A stretch of DNA of 64,000 nucleotides from Apostichopus japonicus (taxonomy: Eukaryota > Echinodermata > Holothuroidea > Aspidochirotida > Stichopodidae). Position 1 is the first letter of the stretch, and each line of letters begins with the position of its first letter. Shown here one piece after another: positions 47,107-60,700 of the stretch. Under the pieces are notes generated by a model. It saw nothing but the letters and a program-made list of their open reading frames with translations, made no database searches and was not told the DNA's origin. Made by a program: the position numbers and the translations under genes. The stretch covers positions 28,327,064-28,391,063 of the forward strand of contig NC_092571.1 in assembly GCF_037975245.1 (NCBI RefSeq). Reading direction: 5' to 3'.

Positions 47107-48289
47107 AATTCAGATTTAACGCGTAGAATCATTTGAAGCAACATCAATGGCTTCATAAATGTCCTCTGGGGTAGCGCATGTCTTTCGATGATCACAAATG
47201 ACTGCTGAGGATGTATTTTGCTTCCTCCAAGAAGTAACACATATTGCTGAGGTCTTTCTGAAATCTTTTGCAAATAGAATTCCAAGTTGATGCTACCTAA
47301 GTAACAAAGAAAAGAAAAGAAAATTCCCATCATAATGAAGTTGTGTTAAAACATTCTTGGAGCATAAGCAATTATTTACATGTACCCCTCACAAAACATT
47401 GACATTCCTAAAGAAAATGCACACAAATTTAATCAGTTGTGGTTGTCTTCTTCAAGCACGTTTGAAACTAGAAAGCCAGATGGCCTATAGTGATTCCTTG
47501 TCAAACAGGAACTTGCATTAAACTTTCATCAGACAATGAAGGCAACTATTACAACGAATGCATCATGTTAACAATGCTTAAAACAGTGCTCACTCCCATT
47601 GTATGCAATTGTGTAGATGGCTATGAACTATAACAGCTAGATCACTTCCATAATATCGCTAAATTATAGTTGGGCCTAGGTCTAAAAGTATCACCGATCC
47701 ACATCAGCTTCGGCCTACTTGCTACAACTTACAAGCTAAAATGGCAAGTAGTGGTATTTATATATTGCATTACATGAATATATGTTTATCCTTTATTAAA
47801 CATAGTACCAGCGTAACTATAGGCCCATGCCAGATGCTATTAAAAATGCATTGCCTTGAAATAGCTTAAGTATATCCTACTAGTACTACTACTACTTAAA
47901 AAAGTGACTCGCAGGGTATACGAAGTTACGGTTAACGCCCAAAAGGAATAGAATGCACTAGGTTACATAAAAGGCCTAGATCAAGGTCCTCCACCCGTCC
48001 GTAGGCAATTCTGTTTAATTTTACTTGTATGTAGGTTACAAAGATTCGTTGACAATTATCAGTTGACTATGACAAATAGCACCTAGCCTATTATATTAAC
48101 TTATCGTATGACTTTAACGTTAGGTCTACGTCACGCAAGCGATTCAAATGCATTGGTCTACCCAACTTAGTCGTGGGTCTCTAAGCATATCTCGTTCTTT
48201 TCACGTTCACTTATATAACATCAAAACATACCTCCGAATTTTTCAATCAATTCTTCCAGGTCCCAGTCTCCTATAACGTCATTTTCCAT
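47107..48289 (-). CDS. Putative element-borne gene fragment (two exon-like frames)
   Basis: Exon-like frame 1, 48289-48232, encodes MENDVIGDWDLEELIEKFGG and ends at GGAG|GTATGT. About 930 bp further, 47295-47112 (minus) follows an acceptor TTACTTAG. It can be read as FAKDFRKTSAICVTSW, then SSAVICDHRKTCATPEDIYE and AIDVASNDSTR, a convincing-looking soluble protein frame, though its phase does not match frame 1 directly. A different frame there is also open. No known domain recognised. Position inside a terminal-inverted-repeat element suggests a transposon or captured gene. Confidence 0.3.
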
Positions 48290-48713
48290 GCCATTGTAGC
48301 TCGTTATCGCACACTGAGTACGTAACGTTATGTGGCTTGCACGTATATATGGCCGTGTAGTGGTTACTATAGTACATTTAGTAACGATAAATGTTGTCAG
48401 TGGTTTAAACACTTAACTTGCACTAAGAATCCAGCTGATGGGAGGTTTGACCAATCGGAATGCTCGAACTGAAAGTACACTTTCTGCAGGTGTAAAAAAT
48501 ACACGCTACATGAATTATGTTACCCTACTCAGGGTCAGAGTAACCCTTCAGGTGTAGGGTGAACGGTTACACCTGGAAAGTGTTCAAATTCAACACTCCA
48601 TTTTTTTGCGTGTAGTTACACACATGTCACTCTATAGTCCCGTCGCTTACTTCGGACAACTGTGCAGTTGGTCAATGATATTTGATATATTACTGTGCAC
48701 CCTTCGAGAAATC

Positions 48714-51700
48714 ATGTCGGTCGCAAATGGCCCCTCGTTGCGTTCAGTTTCATCTCTGCTGAGAAGAGTTTCTTTCAAAACATCATGTAGTATAGACTCT
48801 ACTAGACGTTTTGTATCATCTCCCAGGTAACAAATTGTTTTATTTACCGTCTGCATAGGTACATTTAGAATATCAATGGATTGCTAATATTTCTTCGTTT
48901 ACGTAAATGAATAGATCAGTCGTATACACTTGACGTCTTGGTAGTGGTTAGGCGAAATATTCCATGTAACAAATGGCGGTCATACTAATTAGCGTCAACA
49001 GGCCGATTTCACGACAACTCAAGACAACAAGTGTAAAATACCATCAAATACAATGGTTGTAATCAAAGTGTTACGCTAATTAGTATGACCCACAAATGGT
49101 TGTGCCTAAGCCTAACAGTACATGCATTATTTGCACGACAACCGAGGTGGGGGTGTGATTTAGCGTAGGAAACATATCGTGTTATTCAACAGAAAGCCGG
49201 ACGAAATATCAGGGACCAAGTTTCTTATTTCCTGGTGAAAAATTATTTGAGTACGACACTTCGCATCCCTGGCCTAGCCTGTACTTATTTCAATTAAGTG
49301 GTGGGTGAAATGCATGGAATACTGATGTTGGAGGTCCTACTGCAGATTATATCCCTGAGCGTTTTTCCATTTCCATATAGTCTTATATAGGAAAGGAGGC
49401 CCATTCCTCACCTGAGTTAAATTTAAAAATGTGCACTTACATACATTTACCGAAATCTAGGGTTTTCACCATTAAATTAGCATATATAATAGATGAAACA
49501 AGTCTTGCATGCGGATGTTAAAATAACTTGCAGCTCTCCAAATCCTCAGTCACCAGCACATAAACTTTAAAATACATACTACATTCCTGTAGGTCACTTG
49601 GTAGACTGTAACAATACATGAGTTAACATGTTCATTTGATCTTCATCCAGTGCCATTCTTAATACACAGTACCTACTGTACTGTATTGTAGTATTGAAGT
49701 GTAGCACACTGTAAACATTCCAAAATATTTCTTCCATTGACAGGTGGTTGAATATTGGATGTCATTACTAAAGTGACACCTACCTTTGACCTCAGAGATA
49801 CTGAATTGTGATTGCCCCACCCCCTCCCCTCTCCCACATTTAGGGATGCACCGGATCCAAATTTTTGGATCCGGCTGGAACCGGATTTTGCCGGATAGTA
49901 CATGAAATCCGGCCGGATAAAATCTGGCAGGAACCGGAATTTTTCATTATGTCACAAAAGAAAATCATTAATAAGAAGTAGAAGTATGAAAAAAGGAGTA
50001 TTATTTTGGTTGATCTTTAGAAAAAGTGGGTCAGACCATTGAGAAAATTAAGTTAAACGTGTTAAACCTAATTTTTCCTTACTTTGAATGTTTTTATTAA
50101 TTTTTGGAAATAGTTTACATTTATTTTAGTTAATACCAACACCTTTTTAAGGAATAATTCAGGCCAGATTTTGAAAAAGATTCGGCCTGATTATGAAAAA
50201 TATCTGGCCGGAACGGGATAATTGCTCACTATCCGGCCAAATAGTCCTGCCGGACCGGATATCCGGTGCATCCCTACCCACATTCCCAGTTTTTGATGCA
50301 GTACTAGATAACTTATTTCTTGAGATAGCCGGATCTTAAAGTTTATCATTTTTGAACCATGAACTTTGACATCATTTCAAACCTAATTCTACTAAACAAC
50401 TAAACATCTCATTGTCACAAAGCCCCATGAACTGGGTCTAGATTTAAATGCAAATACTGTATTACAGATAGAGTTGTCATTCTTTTGCCTGCACCTGACA
50501 GATATGTAGTGGTTGGTCTATAAAAATGGTAAAAAAGTTGATTCTCATCACGGTACTTTTGAAGTACAGTATGGATAAGACTGATTGTTTTCTCCCACAA
50601 TGTGGCAAACTTGTGTTGTTTTGGAAAGAAATTTGGGAAAGTTTTTCAAGGACAAGTGATCTGTTAATCAACCTAGTCCCACAGAATGAAATGTGAATTG
50701 TTGATCATGATGAATTCTCTCATGACACTTCTTATTTAACCAAGTGTTGAAATTGTGTACTCTGGTTGGTAAAAGACTGCTTGTCTAAAAGTTAGTACTA
50801 CTGTACTGTACATTGCATTCACCAGACGAATAGCCATGATGGTTGAAAATTGTCTAAACAAGTACCCATGAAAATAATGTGTTTTCCCAACAAAGGGGAA
50901 GGGAAACCCCTCAAATTTGACACAAGTCTTAGTCTTGACGACTAACCACCAGCCTCTATAAGTTAACTAGCATCTGCATGATTTTCAAACTACAGTACAA
51001 AGAAATTATGTTTCTTTAGCCCAAGGACTCAATTTCTCAATTTTTTTAAATTTTATTAATCGGATCCTTTCTTCTAATTCAGAGGACAGAGACCATCTTG
51101 TGTCGTTCATCAACAAAATTCTGCAAAACATCTTGAACAAAAGACACGGCTGGTGTCAGGAGCAAGGCAGCTCCACACGTCACACGCAAATCTGGGCTTG
51201 GAAGAGTTCTTTGGCGATCCAAAATTATGGAGTGAACCTGATATTAAGTCAGGTAGGTATTACTTTAACAGTAACTTACCTACAGGGATCATTGTTTGTT
51301 GTGGACTGAGATGCCATCATAAACTGAGATGCTAAATATTTGTTCCCTTGTACAGTATATCATATTATTTCTCAGATTGCAAAATTTACTCACCATTTAG
51401 ACTGTTTAAATTAACAAAAAAATTTATTTCGTTTTGGGTCCATTGCTCTTTCAAGCTTTTGCAAATGATGACTGTAATACAGTGTAATAAGTTCCCACAA
51501 GCTACAGTACATGTCCCCCAAGCTATAGTACATGTCTCCCCCAAGCAACAGTATGTCCCCCAAGCTACAGTACATGTCCCCCAAAATACAGTACATGTCC
51601 CCCCAAGCTACAGCACGTCTCCCCCAAGATACAGTACATGTCCCCCAAGATACAGTATATGTCCCCCCAAGCTATAGTACATGTCCCCCAAGCTACAGTA

Positions 51701-54700
51701 TACAGTATCTCCCCCGAGAAGGGCCGAGATACAGTATGTTCCCCCAAGTCCTTGACCATTTTCCAAAATGCTCAATTACAGTTGCTACATTTTAGATGTC
51801 AGTAACTTCACACTTTGCAGAAAATTAACCAATGGATCACTTTTGTACTGTTTAAACATCTCTCTCATTATGGAATTCATACAAAAATTGCAAAATAGTT
51901 ACATAGAAATTTGAACAAATGTTCAGTGTATCATCCATTTTGTCACTGCAAGTTGTTTATGGTTTGGGAATTGGGAAGTTAATGGGGTTTCTGTGCTGGT
52001 CTTTCAATGTTCTGAAATTTACTTTGATCTCACCATGTACAGTACTGCCCTGCAAGTGATGATGATTGGGGTGTCTCAGTATTTTAAAAAGTGGTCAGAT
52101 ACTGCAGTACAGGATGTTAACTGGCAGTCCATGCAGGTAGCTGGAAAGGGTGCAACAATTTAATGCCTCTCCTTTTAACTCTCTGAGCACTCATCCAAAA
52201 GAGAACCCTTGGTATAAGCTGACCATACTCATTCATGACCAGCATGTGGATGTTTATGTTTGCATTATATATATCCCTTTAAGATTACTAAACTAAACCA
52301 GATTTTATGAATCCTGAGTGCTTGGTTGTCAACGAGATTAAAACTGGCAAAGTCATGTTCCCCAGAAAGTTTTCACTTCTGGATTATTGTACAAAAGTAT
52401 ATAAATTATAAGGTTAATAAGAAGTTAAGAATACAGTTTAATTTAACTTAAGAATGAATTTCTTTGTAAATTTTGGTTTCATTTAGATCTATTTAGAATC
52501 TCATTTTCCTAAAGTTCATAAACTAAAGAAAAGATGAAAGGAAATGATTACTGTTCAGGGTAAAAAGGTTGTTAACAATAACCTACTGTAGCAACTCACT
52601 GAATAACTCAATCAGACAAAATTTATATTTTCTAATATTGTCATGCCTGGACAACTTGTTTGTTAAGAAGGAACTGCACTGGGAATAAAATAGAAAGGAA
52701 ATTTTCTCTTTTTTTATTTTTTATAAAAATGGTTTCTAGTACAAAGTGGATCGATGCAGTAGCTGTTGCATCATCCTTTATGGGAAAATTGTTTTTTGAA
52801 ATTTTTATTTTGTCATATTTTATTTCATTTAAAAAAAAAAAAAACAATTTTGGGGTCAACAGTATTTAAAGTGTGACAAATTTTTGCATAGTCATGAACT
52901 GCTGTATAGATAGATATTAAGTTATTCGTTTCTCAGCATATATTCTGCGTACTAGTATCATTTTCTTATTATTATTTTAATTTTTGTTAATTTGTGGTAT
53001 ATTGTATCCGGTAGAACAGTAATTTTTGTTCTCTTAAAAGTGCAGTAAATTTTATACTACAGTACGGTATATATCCTTACAATATTGAGTTCAAAGTTCA
53101 CAATAATTTGAACAGTGCTGGATGCAATGAACAAAACTACAAACTAATGATCAGTTTACCGTAATTGGAATCCATATGTAATACAAAATATATGTACTGT
53201 ACAAGAGGGAGGGAGGGAGGGAAACAACGGAGGGAGGGAGGGAACAACATTGGTGGCAATTTGCATGTACTACTACTACGACCCGTAATCCCGATAGGCC
53301 TTGAAACCAACGGAAAAACTGGGCACTACAACCCGCCTGAGAGAGCCACCCTTCCCCCCCCCCCCCCCCCCCCCCCGCAAATGTAGAGGGTACATATCAA
53401 TCTGTAAGGAATAGTGTTAACCATCTTGGAACACTTGGTGCACATAACAGTAAAAAGTCTTCCCAAAGGATAAATGAATCCCAGTGTAGAATGCATTTTG
53501 CAATTTAATTGCGTCAGCACATAATTAATAACTTTGGTGTAAATTATGATGAATTGTGTACACTCATTATCTGCATTCATTCATTCTCCCTAATCCCACC
53601 AATCCCCCCCCCCCTACCACTCTGCCTGCCTTCCCCCTCCCCCTCCTCCGTGTATCCTACACCCCTTTGCCATCCCCTTTTCTGCTTTTCTGTGTTAAAC
53701 TGATTTTTTCTTTTTCTGTCCATCTTTGCAGGAAGAGAATGGAAAATTGAAGATCTTCGGTTAAAGGATAATGAGACCATCCACAAACTATGGTAAGTAT
53801 GCAACAATGTATGTATGCCGACTAATAGTAGATTGGTTGGTGGCACCTCCTCAGACACAGTTTAGAAATGGCATACTTATCACAGATATTTACACGATCA
53901 TATATCGAAAGCTTTTCTGTGGGTGCCCATTTCTAGATGCACAAGTCACTCACATAACAATTTGGTACAGTGGTTGACATGTACAGTACATGTACAGTAC
54001 TAACAGGGCACAGGGCTAGAGTGCTATGAAATACTTCATGGAGTTTAGATTTAGTTCAATCAACCATTTATATATACAGTTAGGGCCAATAAATTTTAGA
54101 TCAGAGGTTTTCAGATTTAGTGTAGAATTTTTGTTTTTCTGAATAAGACAGTACCTTGACAGTTGGCTATGAAGAGGTCTCAAGCTTTTGTTGTCTGTTT
54201 TTGTCCCATCATCATAAGTTGTGTATTGTGTTTGTTGCATTCTTGTCTGTGTTTTCTAAAGAGGTAGCATGTAATTTGTGTCATTCCAAACGTAAATAAC
54301 ATATTATGATCTCAATCCAGGCCATAACCTGTACATGGGTATGATGCCATGCTTGATCAATTAGTAAGAGGTAGTAAATACTGTATATAAACCTCCCAGT
54401 TAAATACAGTAGTTCAAACAAAATTGAAGCTTTTTAATCCACAAATTTGTATCTCCATGATAAATTTTCCAAAACAGTCAAAACGACTACAAAACAGTAG
54501 AGTACAGTTCTGTAAGTCGGTCATCTGTGTACAAGGAAATCTGGCGACAATTCTGGGGAATGTTTTAATCCATGGACAGTGCATGGACCCTGGGAACATG
54601 GGCGGCGATCCGTACTTCTGAGTGGGGGGGATATGACCTTGTTGACTATCTAAGCGTAGCGCCACCATGAGTTGGCGCGAAGCGTACAAGAAAATTTTGG

Positions 54701-57700
54701 GATTTACAAACCCTCTAGATGGCCGGAAACGGCACTTGCCGAGGTTTCCATGCGGCATATACCCAACTTTAAAATAGGGATATCATGTCCGAAATATCTC
54801 ATAATCAGGATCCAAAATACTTTTTTTTAATTTCGGGTGTTATTTTGGGAAAATTGCCCCTGTCAATCTTGTTTCAGGCGCTACGTTAGAATGTTCGAGA
54901 GCTCTTTATATTATTCGATGAAGAAAATGGCCTCATGCAGGCTATTATAGGCCTATACACATGCAATACACAATTACACATAGTTACATTCCTAGGTACC
55001 GATTGCTAGGGCATCCAGGTGAAACGTACGTGTATTAACAGGGGCGTCGGAAGCTATTTGGGATTGGTACGGAAGATCAGAGTGTGGCCATCTACCATAA
55101 TTATCGGGGGGGGGGGGACGTTTGGAAGGTCAAACTACTGTACGCTACGCGCCACCATTGGTTGGCGCGTAGCGTAATGGAGAAAATTTTGAAAAAATGC
55201 CTCCCAGATTGCAGGAAATGGCACTTCCCGAGCTTTTCTTATGTGCATTCTCCCTTGTCTGTTTTTGTACCCGATTAATCTTCTGAAACACATTTTGAAG
55301 TTTCATTTTGGTTCTTTATTTTTTGCCTTTTTTTTCTTCTTAGTGCTACTTTTTTTCTCCTTTTTTTTGCGCCGTGAATATTGGTCCGGCGAACCGCTCC
55401 GACGCCCCTAATTAAGCATTACCCTGGTAACATGAGATTCTCAGCTGTTCGAGGGAACATGTACGTGTGTAGGCCTACTATAGGGCCTATATGAATACTA
55501 TGAGGGTGCATATATGTACTATATAAATACCGTGGGCGCAATAATACATTTTGTTGTTATAGGGCCAATGAAGCCTACAGACAACTATTCTTGCTTTATA
55601 AAGACGGTTTATTTGAAAAGATCGCACTGCGTTTATGGTAGGCGAGAAATGAAGCTAAAATAGAGCCGTACATTCACGATGATGCATAAATGAAGGCATG
55701 AACATATTCTTATTCCTGGCATTTGGTGGGGGGGATATGGTGTGTTACATCCCCTCCACCCATTTTCATGGGGGGGATATATCCCCCCCATCCCCCCCAG
55801 GATCGCCGCCCATGCCTGGGAACTGATATAATCAGAGAAGATTGGTTGTGTTAGGGTATGATGTTAACACCTCTAGTAGTGTGAGCATCACATTGATAGG
55901 GGACATCTTGTTGGTACCTTACCTGCACCCCTCTCCCTCCCCCCTCTCACCCCCATTTTCCATCTCTCTCTCATAACGGTGATCCTTTGAGTATATACTA
56001 CAAAACTATACATGTACTGTACTCTACATACAAAACATTTAACAAAACAGCAAACAATTCTAAATCTGTAAAATGGGTAGGATATTAAAGCTTAAAGATT
56101 TGAAATAAAAATTGTTATATTCAATACTGAATAGCCATGCAGCTACATTGCTGTGCTAATCTGTTGTTACATACAGTAATACATTCTGTAGGGTGTGGTG
56201 CAATTATGGTTACAAAAAAATATGTTGGTGTGATAAATTATTACAATATTACAAATTGTTTTGTCTGTGGACTCCACCCATTTATTTCTCCCTTTGATAT
56301 TTACTAACTGGTACACACCCAACCGGTTTGTTTTTCATATTTGTTTTGTTATCCATAGAACTGATGAATCGTAAACAATTTAATTTTGCGAGAACAATGT
56401 CAGGAATGATAATGATGACAAAACTCGCTGTGAATTGGGTTTCAATCAAATTCCCTGGGTGTGCCGAAGGACTTTAATGGGTGTTATTGTAACTTTGAGC
56501 TCAACAGATACTAATAACAGTTAAGTTAAGTTGTGACTTATGGATGATTTTTAAAAGGTGGTCAAAATTATAGTTTTGTCTGGAGTGTCTGTAGATTGTG
56601 TAAGTATATATACTGTATTAACTTTTTAAGAAGAAAAGAAAGTGGAAATATTTGTTTTCTGGTGTTGATTTAAACATAATTGAACTAGTCTATTGTATGT
56701 TTAATTTCATGTTGAACATCAATTTATTGCGATGTCTAGAAAATTGTTAACAAAAATGATTAAAGGTGAAAGAAAAAGCATGCTGTGGTGTGGTTTATAT
56801 ATGTTAAGATGATTGTGAAAGGAACACATGTGAATACATTTACATGAAGAGTGGGTTTTGCATACAGGGCTCATTAAAACCCTTTGGGCAATTCCGTAAA
56901 GTCGGACGTACATTTCGGACAGTTTGTTGATCCATATCTCAATGGCTATATATAGGAGATAACTTTTCATTTGGGTTTTAAGGAACATCTACCTTGTACT
57001 ATTCTTGTATGGAGTTTCATTCCTTGTCCGTCTAAATAAACTACAAAAATACTTAAAAAACCTCCCTGTGACGGACGTACCCAGAGAAAGTGACTTTTTC
57101 AGATCGTAATTTTCTTTCGAAAATTTCTGTGAATTGGGATGGGATGCAATTTAAAACTACTATACATGTTATGAAGAAGACTCTTAACTACACATATCAG
57201 TAAACAAGCAGTTGAAACCTATATCACTTCCCTGCAATATATTCAAAAATTCCTCTGTGACGGACGTACAATTTTTTGTGACGGACGTACACGTGTGAAA
57301 TTATATAGTAAATGTACGTCCGTCACAAACAAAAGTGCTACTTGGTATCCCTAAAATTTTAATTTGTGACAGAGCTTTACCCAGAGTTTCCATTGTTGAC
57401 AGATGTACACAATAATGCAGCTCATTTACTTGTGGCTAATGGAACAACTTAGGTAAAAGTAATAGTGAAAAGAAGGTTTACCCTCTCACAAAATTTCTAT
57501 TCTATTGGAAATCTATATTTCACTTTAAGTTTTATGCAAATCATCAATGGTAAGCTCATGTAAAAAAATGTGTGCATCATTTCAAACAATACAGATGTTA
57601 GACCCCTAGGGAGTTGAAGTTCTTTAGTGGGTCAGAATGATGGGTCTTTATTAATGGTATGAGCACCAAACCATTTTTCTTTCACTTTTCTTCACACCCT

Positions 57701-60700
57701 GTTTATTTACTTGACAATTTTTTTTTATTAAAGTACATACATGCTGCAAGCTTCTGTATGGATGATATAACAGCACATTTCAGCAAACAAGAAATTCAGA
57801 ACTTCAGATGTGTGATACATTGTGTTGTATTGCTTCAGGAGTTCTTAGGCTGTGTTCATATTGGATCCCCTGTTCTTAGTCCTGTGTTGACAATTTAACC
57901 GCAGATATGTTTCCAAAATCTCCTATTTTAGTGTTCACACTTGAACTCATGCTCCAGCTCTGATTTCCCACTCTGAGTCAATGAAGAGGAAGTTACAATA
58001 TTTGTATGGTGACTCTCACATAAGTGCAAATGCACAAAGTGTATGGCAAATTTCTTATAAAGATGAGTGTCACTAACTTCTGCATGCAGTGTATATTGAT
58101 TCAATATTGAGGTGAAAGTGGGAGAAAGAAGTCAGTGTTATAACACTGTTATAACAAGTGAAGTCAGTGTTATAACCAGGGTGTGCATACTACAAATAGC
58201 TATTCAGCAGTACTGCTGAATAGCTATGAGAGCATTAACTGGCAATAATTCTTAAATATCTCATGTCAAGATACAGAGATATGGCGGCACACCCTTGGTT
58301 AGTATAGCAACTATGAAACATATATAAAGGTAATACACACAAACACTGTGAAGTTAAGGAAGAACCATCTGGTAACTCTGTCCACCAACATAAAACTATG
58401 AGCACATGTGGTTCAAAATTAACTTTTCTTCCACATAATGATACCTGAAACCCAACACAAAAGGTAATGAACCTAAAGCAAATGTAGAACAAATTACATC
58501 AAAACAATAACATGCATACTACAGCGGTAACAAAATACTAACAATTGCAATAACAGTTCTTGATGACTCTCAGACAATCTTCCTTCTAAAACTGATTTAT
58601 TATTTACTAAAACTAGTTGAACACAGTGTAAAATATACAGTGTGTTGGATATTGAAAGGAAACCTTATGGTCAGAGGGAAGAATAAATGGCAGAACTACA
58701 AGAAACAATGTTGTACACAAACAAATAGTTTGTAGCTAATAGTTCCATATATGTCCATGGTTAGTTTGCCTAATATTTAGTGAGTTGAACAGACATGGTG
58801 TTACTGTATGTAGTTTGTTTGCCTTGATCTCCGGTCACAAGTTTGGTCCCCGAGTCTTCGCACTCTGGAACTGATACCCCCCAGAACAGGGGACCAACAT
58901 GTCATGGTCTGACCCTGAGAAGGATAGTATTTACATTAGGATGTTGATCTCGAGCAGGGGATATGATTCGGTCGGATCCCCTCTGTGTTTTCTCATGTGA
59001 ACAAGGCTTTCAGATGAAAGTGTTAGATCAATGTAGACAATAGCATACTGAACATGTGGTTCAATACCATGCCATTTCTTTGATATTTTGCCAAGTGCTA
59101 ATTCCAATAACACAAATATATATGCTAGTTGACACTGAAGTATGCAATGTTTGCATACCACTACATTTATGCTAATGAAGCAACCACAAAACTACAGTAC
59201 CTAACATCTGTGTTAATGACTAAATGGGTTTGATTATTAAATTCAGAGGTACTGTAGTGATAAACATGTTAAAATACATTGTTTATCTAAACAAAAATAA
59301 TGTGACGGACGTACGCGTGACGGACGTACGTGACGGACGTACGAAAATACGTACGTCTGTCACAGCATTTTCTGAAAAAATAAAATCCTAGGGATTAAAG
59401 ACACATTATGTAGTTATTGAGTGTTCAAAATGTGCATTGAATTGTAGATGTCTTGAAATCTGGGTACCTCCTTCTGTATGAAATTTTAAAAAATGTGATT
59501 TTTCTGTGACGGACGTACACATGACAATTTACATTTGTACAAAAAGTTATTCTCAGAAAACTAAAAATCCCTGCAACTTTATCTGTTTGTCAACTGAATC
59601 TATATATTATATCACTTCAGCAAATCCAAGAATATTTATTCCTCTGAAGATACACAGGCAAAAATAGGCATTTTGTTTTTGGGTAATTTTTGTGAAGCAA
59701 ATTTGAAATTTTTTTGGTTGACTAATACACACCTTAATCTGCCTGAAAACAATGTGTTCTGTGAAAATTAGCTAAATATTATGAAACTTCAGAGTTTTAG
59801 CTTTCATCTGATACCCTATATGTAATGATTCAACGTTTTTTAAGTTTTGGTGAAAAGGTTTACTAGTTTACGGAACTGCCCCTTTATTATTTAAAGAAAC
59901 ACATGTGAATACATATACATGGAGAGTGGGTCTTGCACCCAGGGCTTATTAAAACCCTCATAAAAAGAAACACATGTGAATACATATATACATGGAGAGT
60001 GGGTTTTGCATCCAGGGCTCATTAAAACCCTCATTAAGACTTTGATACTGTGTTTTTCAAGACCTCTGATTGCCAGTTGTAGGTCATTTGGGAGGCCAGA
60101 ACCCTGTTGCATGTTATATTAATTTAAGTACATTAATTCACTAATGTACTGTACCGTGACTATTACAACTTAAAATGTGAAAAATATCAGTATAGTAATC
60201 TATAATGAGTTGATATTTAAAAGTGAATTTTATCAGGTTTACCTCCTACAGTATCAGAAGAGGAACGAGGAAGAATAGCGCGGGAGGTGGTCGTGTTTGA
60301 CCATATGTGATACAACTTTTATTAACATGTGTGCCCATTTGAGTGGAAATTTTGCAAATAAAATAACCCATTTTACTAAATTTTCTCCGTAAACTTGTCT
60401 TAAATCTAGTGGTTACTGTACCTTCATGTGTTCTTGTGTTAAGCTAACAACTTTTCAAACGCTCAAAATTGGAAGTCAAAGTTTGCTATCTGTGTATAAA
60501 CAGTGCCTATTTCAGGGTTTGATTTTCGCGGTATACCAAGGATGATGTCACACGGTGACGAGAGGCTCCTTTGGGTTAATCTCTGTTTTTAGACATTCCA
60601 GAGGTACATGTCCATTTTCGTAGTTGTTTTTTGATGGGTTATAGTAGGTTTTGAAGATGTTTTACACATGTTCATTATGGGTGTGTAAACTCCCAAATTA

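Larger units (their letters stand above)
45631..48617. mobile_element. Large terminal-inverted-repeat DNA element
   Basis: Left end AACTACACTCAAAAAAATGA (45631-45650), continuing AGTGTTGAA, pairs with right end CATTTTTTTGCGTGTAGTT (48599-48617) preceded by TTCAACACTC. This makes about 29 bp of inverted repeat with two mismatches. Both subterminal zones are rich in GTGTTGAA/TTCAACAC words. No clear target duplication was found, so superfamily is not assigned. The interior holds a 165-bp tandem repeat and minus-strand exon-like frames. The right end lies 96 bp upstream of the MRPL47 start codon. Confidence 0.72.

Noticed and set aside
46626-47108. 160-codon plus-strand and 122-codon minus-strand frames
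   Set aside because: Both follow the 165-bp tandem repeat periodicity.
53165-53858. Several 64-93 codon frames on both strands
   Set aside because: They overlap MRPL47 exon 3 in wrong frames or are poly-Pro/poly-Gly from C and G runs.
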